This document shows positions 1 through 8,858 of a stretch of 64,000 nt of DNA, in pieces; the stretch's first letter is position 1, and every line of letters begins with the position of its first letter. Origin of the DNA: Lachnospiraceae bacterium (GTDB taxonomy: Bacteria; Bacillota; Clostridia; Lachnospirales; Lachnospiraceae); NCBI GenBank assembly GCA_015057425.1, contig SVEL01000003.1, forward strand, positions 158,253 through 222,252, read 5' to 3'. Made by a program: the position numbers and the translations under genes. A model generated the notes under the pieces. That model saw nothing but the letters and a program-made list of their open reading frames with translations. It did not search any database and was not told the origin of the DNA.

Positions 1-2
1 CT

Positions 3-731
3 ATTGAAGCATCTATGACAGAGGATGAGGAACTTATTTCCTATATTATTCCTTTTATTAAGTTCCATAAAAGATGGAGTGAGCTTTCAGAAGAAGACTT
101 TATTTACTGGTTTAAGAATGATAAGGTTACTGTTAACGGTTATCTTATGAGAGCAGATGTTAAGCCGGTAGACTATCTTGCAGATTATTATGAGGAAAAT
201 GGCAAGGTTTCCCTTACTTATGATGAGTTGGTAAAGATATGCAGAGGAACTCCTAACCGTTATGATTCATCAAAGGATTTTGGCGAAAATGCCATGAAGT
301 ATCTTGATATGATGACTGAGCTTTGCAAGGAAAATGGCGTAGAACTTGTACTTTTAAAGTCACCAAGTATAGAACCATACTGGTATCCTGAATGGGATAA
401 ATGTATTGAAGATTATGCAACTGCCAATGATTTGTTATATATAAATATGCTTGACAGTCTTAATGAGATGGAGATAGATTTTCTTACGGATACTTATGAT
501 CAGGGCTTGCATTTAAATGTATACGGTGCTGAAAAAGCCGCTGATTGGCTTGGTAAGAAGCTTACGGAAAACTTTACGTTAACTGATTACAGAAATAACG
601 AAGAGGTTTCAAAGAACTGGAAAGAAAAATCAGACTTTTATTATGATATGAAAGCTGACCAGGAAGCAGAGTTTGCAGAAAAAGGTTACTTAGAGAAGTT
701 TAAGAAAACAGATATAACTGGCAAAAACTAA
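3..731 (+). CDS. SGNH/GDSL-hydrolase-like protein, C-terminal part (cut by window start)
   Basis: The reading frame is open from the first bases of the window, before the first ATG at 15, so this is the 3' part of a longer gene (about 242 codons visible). The segment VELVLLKSPS followed by DQGLHLNVYGAEKAADWLG is the pattern of the last strand and the C-terminal Asp/His-bearing block of SGNH/GDSL-fold proteins common in Lachnospiraceae extracellular-polysaccharide or cell-wall clusters. The tail is charged and rich in Lys and Glu. The catalytic Ser block would lie upstream, outside the window. The next gene starts 54 bases on and is also predicted to be membrane-anchored, so a shared surface role is likely. 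The exact substrate cannot be told; DltD/AlgX-like acyl-transfer proteins are alternatives. Confidence 0.55.
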   Translation: MEASMTEDEELISYIIPFIKFHKRWSELSEEDFIYWFKNDKVTVNGYLMRADVKPVDYLADYYEENGKVSLTYDELVKICRGTPNRYDSSKDFGENAMKYLDMMTELCKENGVELVLLKSPSIEPYWYPEWDKCIEDYATANDLLYINMLDSLNEMEIDFLTDTYDQGLHLNVYGAEKAADWLGKKLTENFTLTDYRNNEEVSKNWKEKSDFYYDMKADQEAEFAEKGYLEKFKKTDITGKN

Positions 732-784
732 ACTTCCTAATATAGATTCCATATGGAATTTCCTGATAGTACGGAGATTGATAT

Positions 785-1939
785 ATGAAAGAAAGACCTG
801 AAAAAGCATCGAAGGTGTCTGAAAAAGATATTATCGAGCTTAAAGCGGAAAAAATAATAAAAAGAGCCTCAAGAAAAGTGGGATATGACAGAAAGTCTTT
901 GCCGGGAAAGGTTAAAGACTTTTTGTTGTGTGCAGCTTTAACATTTTTATTTACATTAGGAGCAGCTTTTGTGGGAGTGGTGGCTGTTATATGGATATGT
1001 ATGAACGGTCCGTCAGCAAAGGCAAGAGAACTGTTGGTGTCGTCGCTTAAAGAAACAAGTGCGGCAGGATTTGTGGCTCATCTCTTTGTACCGGATATTG
1101 AGATTGAACATATATTATTTGATGCAGATGATGATGTAGTTAATGGTGATACTGATAAGGACCTTATACAAATTCCGGAAGATATAGGCGGAAATGAATC
1201 TTCAGGAGGAGAACAAACTGGTGAAAATACGGGAGATGCTGAAGAAAAAGATGTTGAAGTGATTGATGTTGTAGGGCCGACGTACAACGGAAAGTTAGTA
1301 ATAGTAAAAGACCCGTCAAGAGTGAAACTTGGAGTGTCAGGGACATACGGGGCAGGATTTTCGGGACAGACTCTCGAAACCATTGTAAAGAAATATGATG
1401 GATTATATGGTGTAAATGCAAGTGGTTTTGAAGATGAAGGCGGCAGCGGAAGTGGCGCCGTACCTGTAGGACTTGTAGTTTCCGAAGGTGTGCTTTTGTG
1501 GGGCGATGTAAATACAAAGTATGATGTAATAGGATTTGACAGCAATAATATATTGATTATAGACACTATGACAGCCGGCGAGGCAATTGAGAGAGGAATA
1601 AGGGATGCTATGTCATTTGGACCGTTTCTTGTAAAGAACGGCACACCTATATACAAAGGTGGTGGTGTCAATCCAAGAACGGCTATCGGACAAAGAGCAG
1701 ATGGCGCAGTTATTCTGGCAGTTATTGAAGGCAGACAGATATCAAGTATCGGAGCCACTATGAGAGACCTTACAAATCTTATGTTAGATTATGGCGCAGT
1801 TAATGCGGCCAACCTTGACGGAGGCAGCTCTTCGTCACTTTATGGAAATGGTAAGTATATAATTGAAGGATCATATATATTTGGAACAAGAAAAATTCCA
1901 AATGCATTTATAGTAACGAAAAAGCAGATTGTTGAGTAA
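785..1939 (+). CDS. Membrane-anchored phosphodiester glycosidase family protein (NAGPA domain)
   Basis: 384 residues. A basic cytoplasmic N-terminus is followed by one membrane segment (about residues 45-73), an acidic Gly/Glu/Asp linker (about 115-155), and an extracellular NAGPA/DUF2233-type domain in the C-terminal half. Hallmarks visible are SFGPFLVKNG, NPRTAIGQRADG and NLDGGSSSSLY, typical of the phosphodiester glycosidase family named after the uncovering enzyme that removes GlcNAc from GlcNAc-1-phospho-mannose. In bacteria, members occur in exopolysaccharide and cell-surface glycan clusters, so an extracytoplasmic role in glycan turnover is inferred. The start at 785 is supported by an A/G-rich stretch before it. 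It probably shares an operon with the flanking surface genes. Confidence 0.75.
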   Translation: MKERPEKASKVSEKDIIELKAEKIIKRASRKVGYDRKSLPGKVKDFLLCAALTFLFTLGAAFVGVVAVIWICMNGPSAKARELLVSSLKETSAAGFVAHLFVPDIEIEHILFDADDDVVNGDTDKDLIQIPEDIGGNESSGGEQTGENTGDAEEKDVEVIDVVGPTYNGKLVIVKDPSRVKLGVSGTYGAGFSGQTLETIVKKYDGLYGVNASGFEDEGGSGSGAVPVGLVVSEGVLLWGDVNTKYDVIGFDSNNILIIDTMTAGEAIERGIRDAMSFGPFLVKNGTPIYKGGGVNPRTAIGQRADGAVILAVIEGRQISSIGATMRDLTNLMLDYGAVNAANLDGGSSSSLYGNGKYIIEGSYIFGTRKIPNAFIVTKKQIVE

Positions 1940-1955
1940 AAACGGAGACTTATAT

Positions 1956-3074
1956 ATGAAATGGAAGTTTAAAACTTTTATATTAATATACGGAATACTT
2001 GTAATTGTGGGATTAGGTTATCTCTGCAATTATGTTTGGGCGTCTCTTGAGCAGTATCAGGAGAGTTATGATGCCGAATACAAAAATTCCAATCCGCAGT
2101 TTGCCATGGACGAGTTTATGAATGAACTTGATATGGATTATGTTCTTGGTATGGTGGAAAGCCATGAAAAGGTCAAAGTTACTACCTTTGAAGATATGGA
2201 CTGTATTAAAGAAATGTACAAAAAAGACTGTGGTTCAGGAAAGTTTTCATATGTTGAGGACAAAGATAAAAGTGATAAGGATAAGAAAATTTATTATGTT
2301 ATGACGGAAGATTATGAACCAATTCTTTCGGTGTCGGTAGTCAGCACGGACAGAACGGAAGAATTTGGATTTAATGTATGGGAAGTTAAAGACATTACTC
2401 TTGAAAAGTTTTATGAACCAACTTACTCTGCAACGATACGAGTGCCTGTAGATTCAGTAGTTACAGTCAATGGTATTACATTAGTTCCGGGACAGGGCTG
2501 TACATATTATGATGATGTGAATTATGACAGTAAATTTGCGACAGAAGTTATAAAATTTACCGGAAAATATACAACATACAGATATATTCAAACTGAAAAA
2601 TTATATAATGAACCTAAGATAGAGGTTGTGGATGAAGGCAAGACATTAGCTTACAACACAACTGAAGACGGAGTTATGGATTATGAAGTATTTGCTTCTG
2701 AAGAGTTTATAAATAACGTAACGGGAGCCGTAATAACAGCGGAAGCTGTCTATGCCGATTATATTGCAAGATATAAAGAACTTGAAGAAGTGGTACAACA
2801 CATTGTACCAAATACGGTATTTGCCAAAGAAACAAATGATGCACAGGCGTTTATTATATTTATAGTACGTCCAAAAAGCGTAACTTATTCAGATTGGGAT
2901 ATCAGTGAAGTAAAAACTTACGGAAGTAATATGTTCCAGTGTAAGCTTAGCTACACGCAGTATGTAAGTTATGGATATAAAGTTATGGAATATAAAAGTG
3001 TTAAACATGCCTTGTTTAAGTATGAAAACGGACAATGGCTTATAGCATACCAGAAGAACTATGAAAACAGATAA
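1956..3074 (+). CDS. Membrane-anchored hypothetical protein
   Basis: 372 residues from the ATG at 1956. A TTG at 1929 is in frame upstream, but ACGGAGA sits at good distance before 1956 and the hydrophobic anchor then falls at residues 7-27, as expected for a signal anchor. The rest is an extracytoplasmic domain rich in Tyr, Asp, Lys and Val with beta-strand-like alternation, including a segment (SATIRVPVDSVVTVNG) resembling a small beta-sandwich. I do not recognise a family. It follows the phosphodiester glycosidase by 16 bases and precedes a promoter and the sortase gene, so a cell-surface function is likely. Confidence 0.5.
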   Translation: MKWKFKTFILIYGILVIVGLGYLCNYVWASLEQYQESYDAEYKNSNPQFAMDEFMNELDMDYVLGMVESHEKVKVTTFEDMDCIKEMYKKDCGSGKFSYVEDKDKSDKDKKIYYVMTEDYEPILSVSVVSTDRTEEFGFNVWEVKDITLEKFYEPTYSATIRVPVDSVVTVNGITLVPGQGCTYYDDVNYDSKFATEVIKFTGKYTTYRYIQTEKLYNEPKIEVVDEGKTLAYNTTEDGVMDYEVFASEEFINNVTGAVITAEAVYADYIARYKELEEVVQHIVPNTVFAKETNDAQAFIIFIVRPKSVTYSDWDISEVKTYGSNMFQCKLSYTQYVSYGYKVMEYKSVKHALFKYENGQWLIAYQKNYENR

Positions 3075-3087
3075 CTGTTTAAGTTAC

Positions 3088-3116
3088 TTGTCATTCAAAA
3101 GTTGGTGTGATAGAAT
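3088..3116 (+). promoter_or_regulatory. Sigma-A-type promoter for sortase B
   Basis: TTGTCA and TAGAAT separated by 17 bases (5/6 matches to each consensus box), 44 bases upstream of the sortase start. It suggests that transcription of sortase B, and perhaps glnN behind it, begins here. Confidence 0.5.
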
Positions 3117-3159
3117 ACAGTATACAATTAACCCTTTTATTTAGGAAAGGAAAGAGGAA

Positions 3160-3990
3160 ATGAACAATAAAGTAAGAAATCTTTTGAGATATGCAGTAAT
3201 GATTATAGCCCTTGTGGTCTTCTCGTATTCGTCATACAAGCTGGCGAGTATATACATAGGATATAAAGAAGGTAATGATGTATATAAAAATATACAGGAT
3301 GATTTCTTTGTGCCTAATATAGACCAAAGTGAAGGCGGAGATGAGGATAATAATTCGGAAGATAATAATAATAACATTGTTATAGAAGGGGACGGCGAAG
3401 GACAGGAATTTGTATTTGACTTTGAAAGCCTTAAGAAGTTAAATAAATACGCTGTAGGTTGGATAAGCCTTGATGACGGTGAATATATAAGTTATCCTGT
3501 TTTGCAATGCGAAGACAATGATAAGTATTTAAGACGACTTATTACAGGAAAGAAAAATACAGCAGGTTCCATTTTTGTTGATTACAGATGCGAAGGTGGT
3601 CTTGATGCTAAGAATACAATAATATACGGACATAATATGAGAAATTTATCTATGTTTGGAACATTGAAAAATTATTATGATGAGCCGGAATATTATAAGG
3701 AACACCCGTATTTTGATATATGGGTAGGTGAAAAGCAATACAGATATTATGTATTCTCTATATATCATCTTAATATATATGATAACAATACATACCAGTT
3801 TAAGTACGAAACGGATGAAGCCTTTTTACAATATGTGGAAGAACGTAAGCAGTTATCAATAGTTCCTATAGATGTCGGTGAAATAACGGCACAAGACAAG
3901 ATAGCGACATTGTCCACATGTGTAAGAAATCATGATGAGTTAAGGTTAATATTACATCTTGTGAGAAGAGAAATACCTAAAGAAGAATAA
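3160..3990 (+). CDS. srtB: Class B sortase
   Basis: 276 residues with an N-terminal signal anchor (about 9-29), an acidic Asn-rich linker (about 55-80) and a sortase domain (about 85-265). The catalytic triad is visible: His in IIYGHNM (about 158), Cys in TLSTC (254), and an Arg shortly after (about 262). The TLSTC form, and the long region between His and Cys, are typical of class B enzymes. In Lachnospiraceae these attach surface proteins with NPxTG-like signals. No sortase substrate with a clear sorting signal was seen next to it. The ribosome-binding site AGGAAAG precedes the ATG. It is followed 19 bases later by glutamine synthetase, which is probably a positional rather than a functional neighbour. 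Confidence 0.88.
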   Translation: MNNKVRNLLRYAVMIIALVVFSYSSYKLASIYIGYKEGNDVYKNIQDDFFVPNIDQSEGGDEDNNSEDNNNNIVIEGDGEGQEFVFDFESLKKLNKYAVGWISLDDGEYISYPVLQCEDNDKYLRRLITGKKNTAGSIFVDYRCEGGLDAKNTIIYGHNMRNLSMFGTLKNYYDEPEYYKEHPYFDIWVGEKQYRYYVFSIYHLNIYDNNTYQFKYETDEAFLQYVEERKQLSIVPIDVGEITAQDKIATLSTCVRNHDELRLILHLVRREIPKEE

Positions 3991-4009
3991 ACTGTAAAGG
4001 TGGTAAAGT

Positions 4010-6118
4010 ATGAACGAGATAGTAAATGTAGAAGAAATATTTGGAAAAAATGTATTTACATTAGGGAAGATGAAAGAAAGACTTCCGGAGAATATATATA
4101 ATGAAGTGTTAAGTATAATGGAAACAGGTGGTGAGATGACTCTTGCTACAGCAGATGTAGTTGCGGGAGCTATGAAGGACTGGGCTGTTGAAAACGGAGC
4201 AACACATTATACACACTGGTTCCAGCCTCTTACGGGAGTAACAGCTGAAAAACACGATGCATTTATTACAAATCCTGATTCAGAAGGAAAGATGATACTT
4301 AAGTTTTCCGGAAAAGAACTTATAAAAGGTGAACCGGATGCATCATCATTTCCATCAGGAGGTCTTAGAGCGACATTCGAAGCCAGAGGATATACAGCAT
4401 GGGATTGTACATCACCTGCATTTCTTAAGGAAGATGCTGCAGGCATAATTCTCTGTATTCCAACAGCATTTTGTTCATATACGGGAGAAGCTCTTGACAA
4501 AAAGACTCCTCTGCTTAAATCAATGGAAGTTATAAATGAACAGGCTCTTAGAATTTTAAGATTGTTTGGAGACAATAAATCAACTAAAGTATCAGCATCA
4601 GTTGGTGCTGAACAGGAATATTTCCTTGTAGATAAGGAAAATTTCTTAAAGAGAGCAGACCTTATGTATGCAGGACGTACACTTTTCGGAGCACCTGCAC
4701 CAAAAGGACAGGAAATGGATGACCATTATTTTGGGACCATCAGAGAGCGTGTCGGTGGCTTTATGCAGGACCTTAATGTAGAGTTATGGAAGCTTGGTGT
4801 TACAGCCAAGACGCAGCATAACGAAGCGGCACCTGCACAGCATGAGCTTGCACCGATATTTGATGTGGCCAATATAGCAGTAGACAGAAATCAGATAGTA
4901 ATGGAAACTATGAAGAGAGTGGCCGGACGTCACGGAATGGCTTGTCTTCTTCATGAGAAACCGTATAAAGGTGTAAATGGTTCGGGTAAGCATAATAACT
5001 GGTCACTTTGTACAGATACAGGTGTAAATCTCCTTGAACCGGGACATACTCCTAACCAGAATATACAGTTTTTATTTATTCTTGCCTGTGTTATGAAGGC
5101 AGTAGATACACATGCTGATTTACTTCGTCAGTCAGCGTCAGACGTGGGAAATGACCACAGACTTGGTTCTAACGAAGCTCCACCGGCTATTATATCTATT
5201 TTCCTTGGAGAACAGTTGGAGGATGTCGTTTCACAGCTTGTAGAAACAGGTGAAGCTAAGACATGTAACGAGACTGTAGTTCTTGAAACAGGTGTGAGTA
5301 CACTTCCGATATTTGAGAAGGATACATCAGACAGGAACAGAACATCACCGTTTGCGTTTACAGGTAATAAATTTGAATTCCGTATGGTGGGTTCATCGGA
5401 TTCTATTGCAAGTGCCAATACAATACTTAATACTATTGTAGCTGAGGCTTTTTGTGAAGCTGCTGACTATCTTGAAAAAACAGAAAATTTTGATATGGCA
5501 GTACATGACCTTATTAAGGAATATATGTCAAAACACCAGAGAATAATATTTAACGGTAACGGATATTCTGCTGAGTGGGTAAAGGAAGCGGAGAGAAGAG
5601 GACTTCCAAACATATCTACCATGGTTGAAGCGGTGGAAACTCTTGTGACACCAAAGTCAATTGCGTTATTTGAGAAGTTCCACATTTTCTCAGAGGCAGA
5701 GCTTCATTCAAGAGCAGAAATTCTTTATGAAACATATTCTAAAACTATTAATATAGAGGCTCTTACTATGATGGAAATGGCTGCAAGACAGATAATTCCT
5801 GCAGTTACAAGATATTCAAAGACATTGGCAGATACTGTGATTGCTGTTAAAGAAGCCGGTGCTGATGCAAGTGCACAGGCTGAAATTTTAAATGATGTTT
5901 CAAAGTATCTCAGAGAGGCAAAAGATGCTATCGACCATCTTGCAAAAGTAAGAGATGAAGCAGTCAAAATGTCATCAAAAGAGCAGGCATTCTATTATAA
6001 AAATGAAGTTGTAACTGCTATGGAAGCTTTGAGAACACCAATCGACAAGCTTGAGATGATTGTAGACAAGGAAGTGTGGCCGATACCGTCATATGGGGAT
6101 CTTATGTTTGAAATATAA
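4010..6118 (+). CDS. glnN: Glutamine synthetase type III
   Basis: 702 residues, the length expected for the large GSIII (GlnN) family and much longer than GSI (about 445). Recognisable blocks are the GSIII N-terminus (VEEIFGKNVFTLGKMKERLP), the glutamate-site region around VGAEQEYFLVD, and the ATP-binding segment around GVNGSGKHNNWSL. It catalyses ATP-dependent ligation of ammonia to glutamate in the cytoplasm. A GGTGG-like ribosome-binding site precedes the ATG. This is the only ammonia-assimilation gene in the window. It may matter for the GMP synthase at 62.6 kb, which appears to need free ammonia. Confidence 0.95.
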   Translation: MNEIVNVEEIFGKNVFTLGKMKERLPENIYNEVLSIMETGGEMTLATADVVAGAMKDWAVENGATHYTHWFQPLTGVTAEKHDAFITNPDSEGKMILKFSGKELIKGEPDASSFPSGGLRATFEARGYTAWDCTSPAFLKEDAAGIILCIPTAFCSYTGEALDKKTPLLKSMEVINEQALRILRLFGDNKSTKVSASVGAEQEYFLVDKENFLKRADLMYAGRTLFGAPAPKGQEMDDHYFGTIRERVGGFMQDLNVELWKLGVTAKTQHNEAAPAQHELAPIFDVANIAVDRNQIVMETMKRVAGRHGMACLLHEKPYKGVNGSGKHNNWSLCTDTGVNLLEPGHTPNQNIQFLFILACVMKAVDTHADLLRQSASDVGNDHRLGSNEAPPAIISIFLGEQLEDVVSQLVETGEAKTCNETVVLETGVSTLPIFEKDTSDRNRTSPFAFTGNKFEFRMVGSSDSIASANTILNTIVAEAFCEAADYLEKTENFDMAVHDLIKEYMSKHQRIIFNGNGYSAEWVKEAERRGLPNISTMVEAVETLVTPKSIALFEKFHIFSEAELHSRAEILYETYSKTINIEALTMMEMAARQIIPAVTRYSKTLADTVIAVKEAGADASAQAEILNDVSKYLREAKDAIDHLAKVRDEAVKMSSKEQAFYYKNEVVTAMEALRTPIDKLEMIVDKEVWPIPSYGDLMFEI

Positions 6119-6142
6119 TAAATAGAGGATGGAGTAAAAGAC

Positions 6143-7150
6143 ATGGATTTATTAATTGATATTGTTTTGCTGGTAATAGGCTTTGTATTGCTTGTAAAGG
6201 GAGCAGATTTCTTTGTAGACGGAAGTTCTACAGTAGCCAAAGTGTTTAAGATACCAAGTATAATTGTGGGACTTACTATAGTTGCAATGGGAACAAGCCT
6301 TCCTGAACTTTCTGTAAGTCTTGTGGCAGCATTAAACGGTGCCAATGAAATAGCAGTAAGTAATGTAGTTGGCTCCAATGTATTCAACCTTATAGTGGTT
6401 CTTGGTGCGTGCGCCATAATTTCGCCAATTGCAGTAGATAAAAGTGTTGTTAAGAGAGAATTTCCGTTTTCAATAATCATAACAATTGTACTTGCTCTTA
6501 TGATTGCAGATAATTATCTTCCGCTGATACCGGATTATAAGCCTGAAATCGCTGAAGGCGCAGAAAAGATGGTAGGTATAATTGACAGATTAGACGGAGC
6601 CATATTGTTGATAATTTTCATCGGATTTATGGTGTATACGGTTATGACCGCCCTTAACCAGAGAAAAGCTGCAAAGGAACAGCCGGAGGAAGACGGACCG
6701 AAGAAAAATATATTTCTTGCAATTTTATTTATAGTAGGTGGTATAGCTGCTATAAAGTTTGGCGGAGATTTTGTAGTAGACAGTGCAAAGAGTCTGGCAA
6801 TCAGGTTTGGAATGTCTGAAACGTTAGTGGGACTTACCATAGTGGCAGTAGGAACGAGCCTTCCTGAACTTGTTACATCAGTTGTGGCAGCAAGAAAAGG
6901 TGAGACATCACTTGCCATAGGTAATGTGGTAGGCTCCAATATATTTAATGTTCTGCTGATTCTGGGTGTATCAAGTCTGATAAGCCCGGTAGGAGTAGTA
7001 TTCTCATCACTTATAGATATGATAATTCTTATATTCTTAAGTGTTTTAGTATTAGTCTTTGTTAAGACAAAGGAAAGAATTGACCGAAAAGAAGGTATTA
7101 TTATGGTAGCTCTTTATATTGCATATATGGTGTATGCAATTATAAGATAA
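6143..7150 (+). CDS. Calcium/sodium antiporter (CaCA family, YrbG type)
   Basis: 335 residues, about ten hydrophobic segments in two homologous halves separated by a charged loop (about residues 175-190, KAAKEQPEEDGPKK). Each half has the CaCA alpha-repeat: GTSLPELSVS with SNVVGSNVFN in the first, and GTSLPELVTS with GNVVGSNIFN in the second. The acidic residues in these repeats bind Ca2+ or Na+. It is an inner-membrane cation exchanger. It begins 24 bases after glnN, so co-transcription is likely although no functional link is apparent. Confidence 0.9.
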   Translation: MDLLIDIVLLVIGFVLLVKGADFFVDGSSTVAKVFKIPSIIVGLTIVAMGTSLPELSVSLVAALNGANEIAVSNVVGSNVFNLIVVLGACAIISPIAVDKSVVKREFPFSIIITIVLALMIADNYLPLIPDYKPEIAEGAEKMVGIIDRLDGAILLIIFIGFMVYTVMTALNQRKAAKEQPEEDGPKKNIFLAILFIVGGIAAIKFGGDFVVDSAKSLAIRFGMSETLVGLTIVAVGTSLPELVTSVVAARKGETSLAIGNVVGSNIFNVLLILGVSSLISPVGVVFSSLIDMIILIFLSVLVLVFVKTKERIDRKEGIIMVALYIAYMVYAIIR

Positions 7151-7200
7151 ATTTTGAAGTAATCGAAGAAACAAACTAAGAGAAAGTAGAGGAATAATAA

Positions 7201-7716
7201 ATGAATCCTATAGTTACATTGGAAATGACAAGCGGAAAGGTAATAAAGATTGAGCTTTATCCTGAAGTAGCACCAAATACAGTAAATAATTTTGTAAGCC
7301 TTGTTAAGGCAGGATATTATGACGGACTTATATTCCACAGAGTTATTTACGGATTTATGATTCAGGGCGGATGTCCTGACGGAACAGGAATGGGTGGTCC
7401 GGGATACAGCATTAAAGGAGAATTTGCTTACAACGGATTTGAGAACAATCTTAATCATACAGAAGGCGTTATATCTATGGCAAGAGCAATGCATCCTGAT
7501 TCGGCAGGTTCACAGTTCTTTATTATGCATAAGAACTCACCACACCTTGATGGTCAGTATGCTGCATTCGGTAAAGTGATTGAAGGACAGGAAGTTGTTA
7601 ATGAAATAGCTGAGACTCAGGTTGATTACAACGACAGACCATTAGAAGTACAGAAGATTAAGCAGATGACAGTAGATACATTTGGAGTGGAATATCCTGC
7701 ACCGGAAAAATGTTAA
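7201..7716 (+). CDS. Peptidyl-prolyl cis-trans isomerase, cyclophilin type
   Basis: 171 residues, a single compact cyclophilin domain without signal peptide, hence cytoplasmic. The active-site block FHRVIYGFMIQGG (with Arg, Phe, Met, Gln), the SMARAM and GSQFFI segments and the LDGQYAAFGKV strand are all present. It catalyses proline isomerisation in protein folding. The stop overlaps the start of the next gene by 7 bases, implying translational coupling with the HAD-GNAT fusion protein. Confidence 0.95.
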   Translation: MNPIVTLEMTSGKVIKIELYPEVAPNTVNNFVSLVKAGYYDGLIFHRVIYGFMIQGGCPDGTGMGGPGYSIKGEFAYNGFENNLNHTEGVISMARAMHPDSAGSQFFIMHKNSPHLDGQYAAFGKVIEGQEVVNEIAETQVDYNDRPLEVQKIKQMTVDTFGVEYPAPEKC

Positions 7717-8858
7717 AAGCAGTTATTTTTGATATGGACGGCGTTTTAGTTGACAGTGAGCTTGTATTTTTTGAAGCAAACAGGCTGTTAATGGAAAGCC
7801 TCGACAAAGAATTTAATAAAGAATACAATAAACAGTTTGTGGGAACTACCTGTGACTATATGTGGAAGAAGATAATAGAGGACTATTCCCTTCAGGTATC
7901 TGTAGAATATATGGATAGGGAAGGAGCAAGAATAGTAAAAGAACTTCTTAAAGCAGGAGGGTTTCCACCTGTGCCTTTTTCAGGGGAATTTGTTAAGAGA
8001 CTAAATGGAAAGGTAAAGCTTGCCATTGCATCATCATCTTCTATTGCATCTATCGAAAGAAATATGGAGCAGTTAGGCCTTAGAAAGTATTTCGACAAGG
8101 TGGTAAGCGGAGTTACGGTAGATAAGCCCAAGCCGGCGCCTGATGTCTTTTTGAAGGCAGCAGAGGAGTTAGGAGTTAAGCCGGAGGAATGTTTAGTAAT
8201 AGAAGATTCCTGCAATGGAGTAAAGGCTGCAAAGGCAGCAGGAATGGCATGTATAGGTTATGTGAATCCTAACTCGGGAGAGCAGGATTTGTCAGAAGCT
8301 GATTGTTTGCTCTTAGGCTTTGAAGAAGCCGGTTTCGATTTTGTAGAAAAGGTGTATAATCATACTTTTGATATACCTTATACGGTGGCAGAAACAGACA
8401 GGCTTTATGTTGTAGAAATGTCAGATGATGATTATGACGTTTTTAAAGAGCTTGTAGAAAAAGAAGATGTGACAAAAATCACGGGACTTACTAAGAAAGA
8501 TTATGACAGAACCCTTGGAAATAAAGAATATATGAAGTCTCATAGAGAAACGATGTATAAGTTTTACAGTTTGGGAATATGGGCGTTAAAATTAAAAGGG
8601 TCTGAAGATATTGTGGGTTTTGCAGGTGTAGACGAAAATTTAAATTTATGCTATATTATTGACGAAAAATTTAGGGGAAAGGGATTTTGTAAGGAAGCAG
8701 TCAGCCGAATTATAAAATACGTCTTTGAAATAACCGGTGAAAAATGTATTTTTGCTAAAGTAAGCGAAGATAATGCAGCATCAGTCAAGGTGGTAAAAAC
8801 ACTGGGATTTGAGCAGATAGGACCGGATTTGTGGAAGGATGAAAAAAGAGATGAATAA
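7710..8858 (+). CDS. HAD-superfamily hydrolase fused to a GNAT acetyltransferase
   Basis: 382 residues in two domains. Residues 1 to about 215 form a HAD subfamily IA phosphatase or phosphomutase (beta-phosphoglucomutase-like): motif I DMDGVLVDSE, motif II in ASSSS, motif III around KPKPAP, motif IV VIEDSCNG. Residues about 225-380 form a GNAT domain with the acetyl-CoA-binding pattern RGKGFCKEAVSRII and a late AKVSEDNAASVKV strand-helix. Each domain looks complete. The joining is genuine at the reading-frame level because no stop or second start with a ribosome-binding site separates them. Substrates are unknown. The gene overlaps the cyclophilin upstream and the binding protein downstream. 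Confidence 0.85.
   Translation: MLKAVIFDMDGVLVDSELVFFEANRLLMESLDKEFNKEYNKQFVGTTCDYMWKKIIEDYSLQVSVEYMDREGARIVKELLKAGGFPPVPFSGEFVKRLNGKVKLAIASSSSIASIERNMEQLGLRKYFDKVVSGVTVDKPKPAPDVFLKAAEELGVKPEECLVIEDSCNGVKAAKAAGMACIGYVNPNSGEQDLSEADCLLLGFEEAGFDFVEKVYNHTFDIPYTVAETDRLYVVEMSDDDYDVFKELVEKEDVTKITGLTKKDYDRTLGNKEYMKSHRETMYKFYSLGIWALKLKGSEDIVGFAGVDENLNLCYIIDEKFRGKGFCKEAVSRIIKYVFEITGEKCIFAKVSEDNAASVKVVKTLGFEQIGPDLWKDEKRDE

Noticed and set aside
1078..1758. Long minus-strand open frame of 226 codons over the phosphodiester glycosidase gene
   Set aside because: Low-complexity Pro/Ser-rich translation, no ribosome-binding site, and the plus-strand gene has clear domain motifs.
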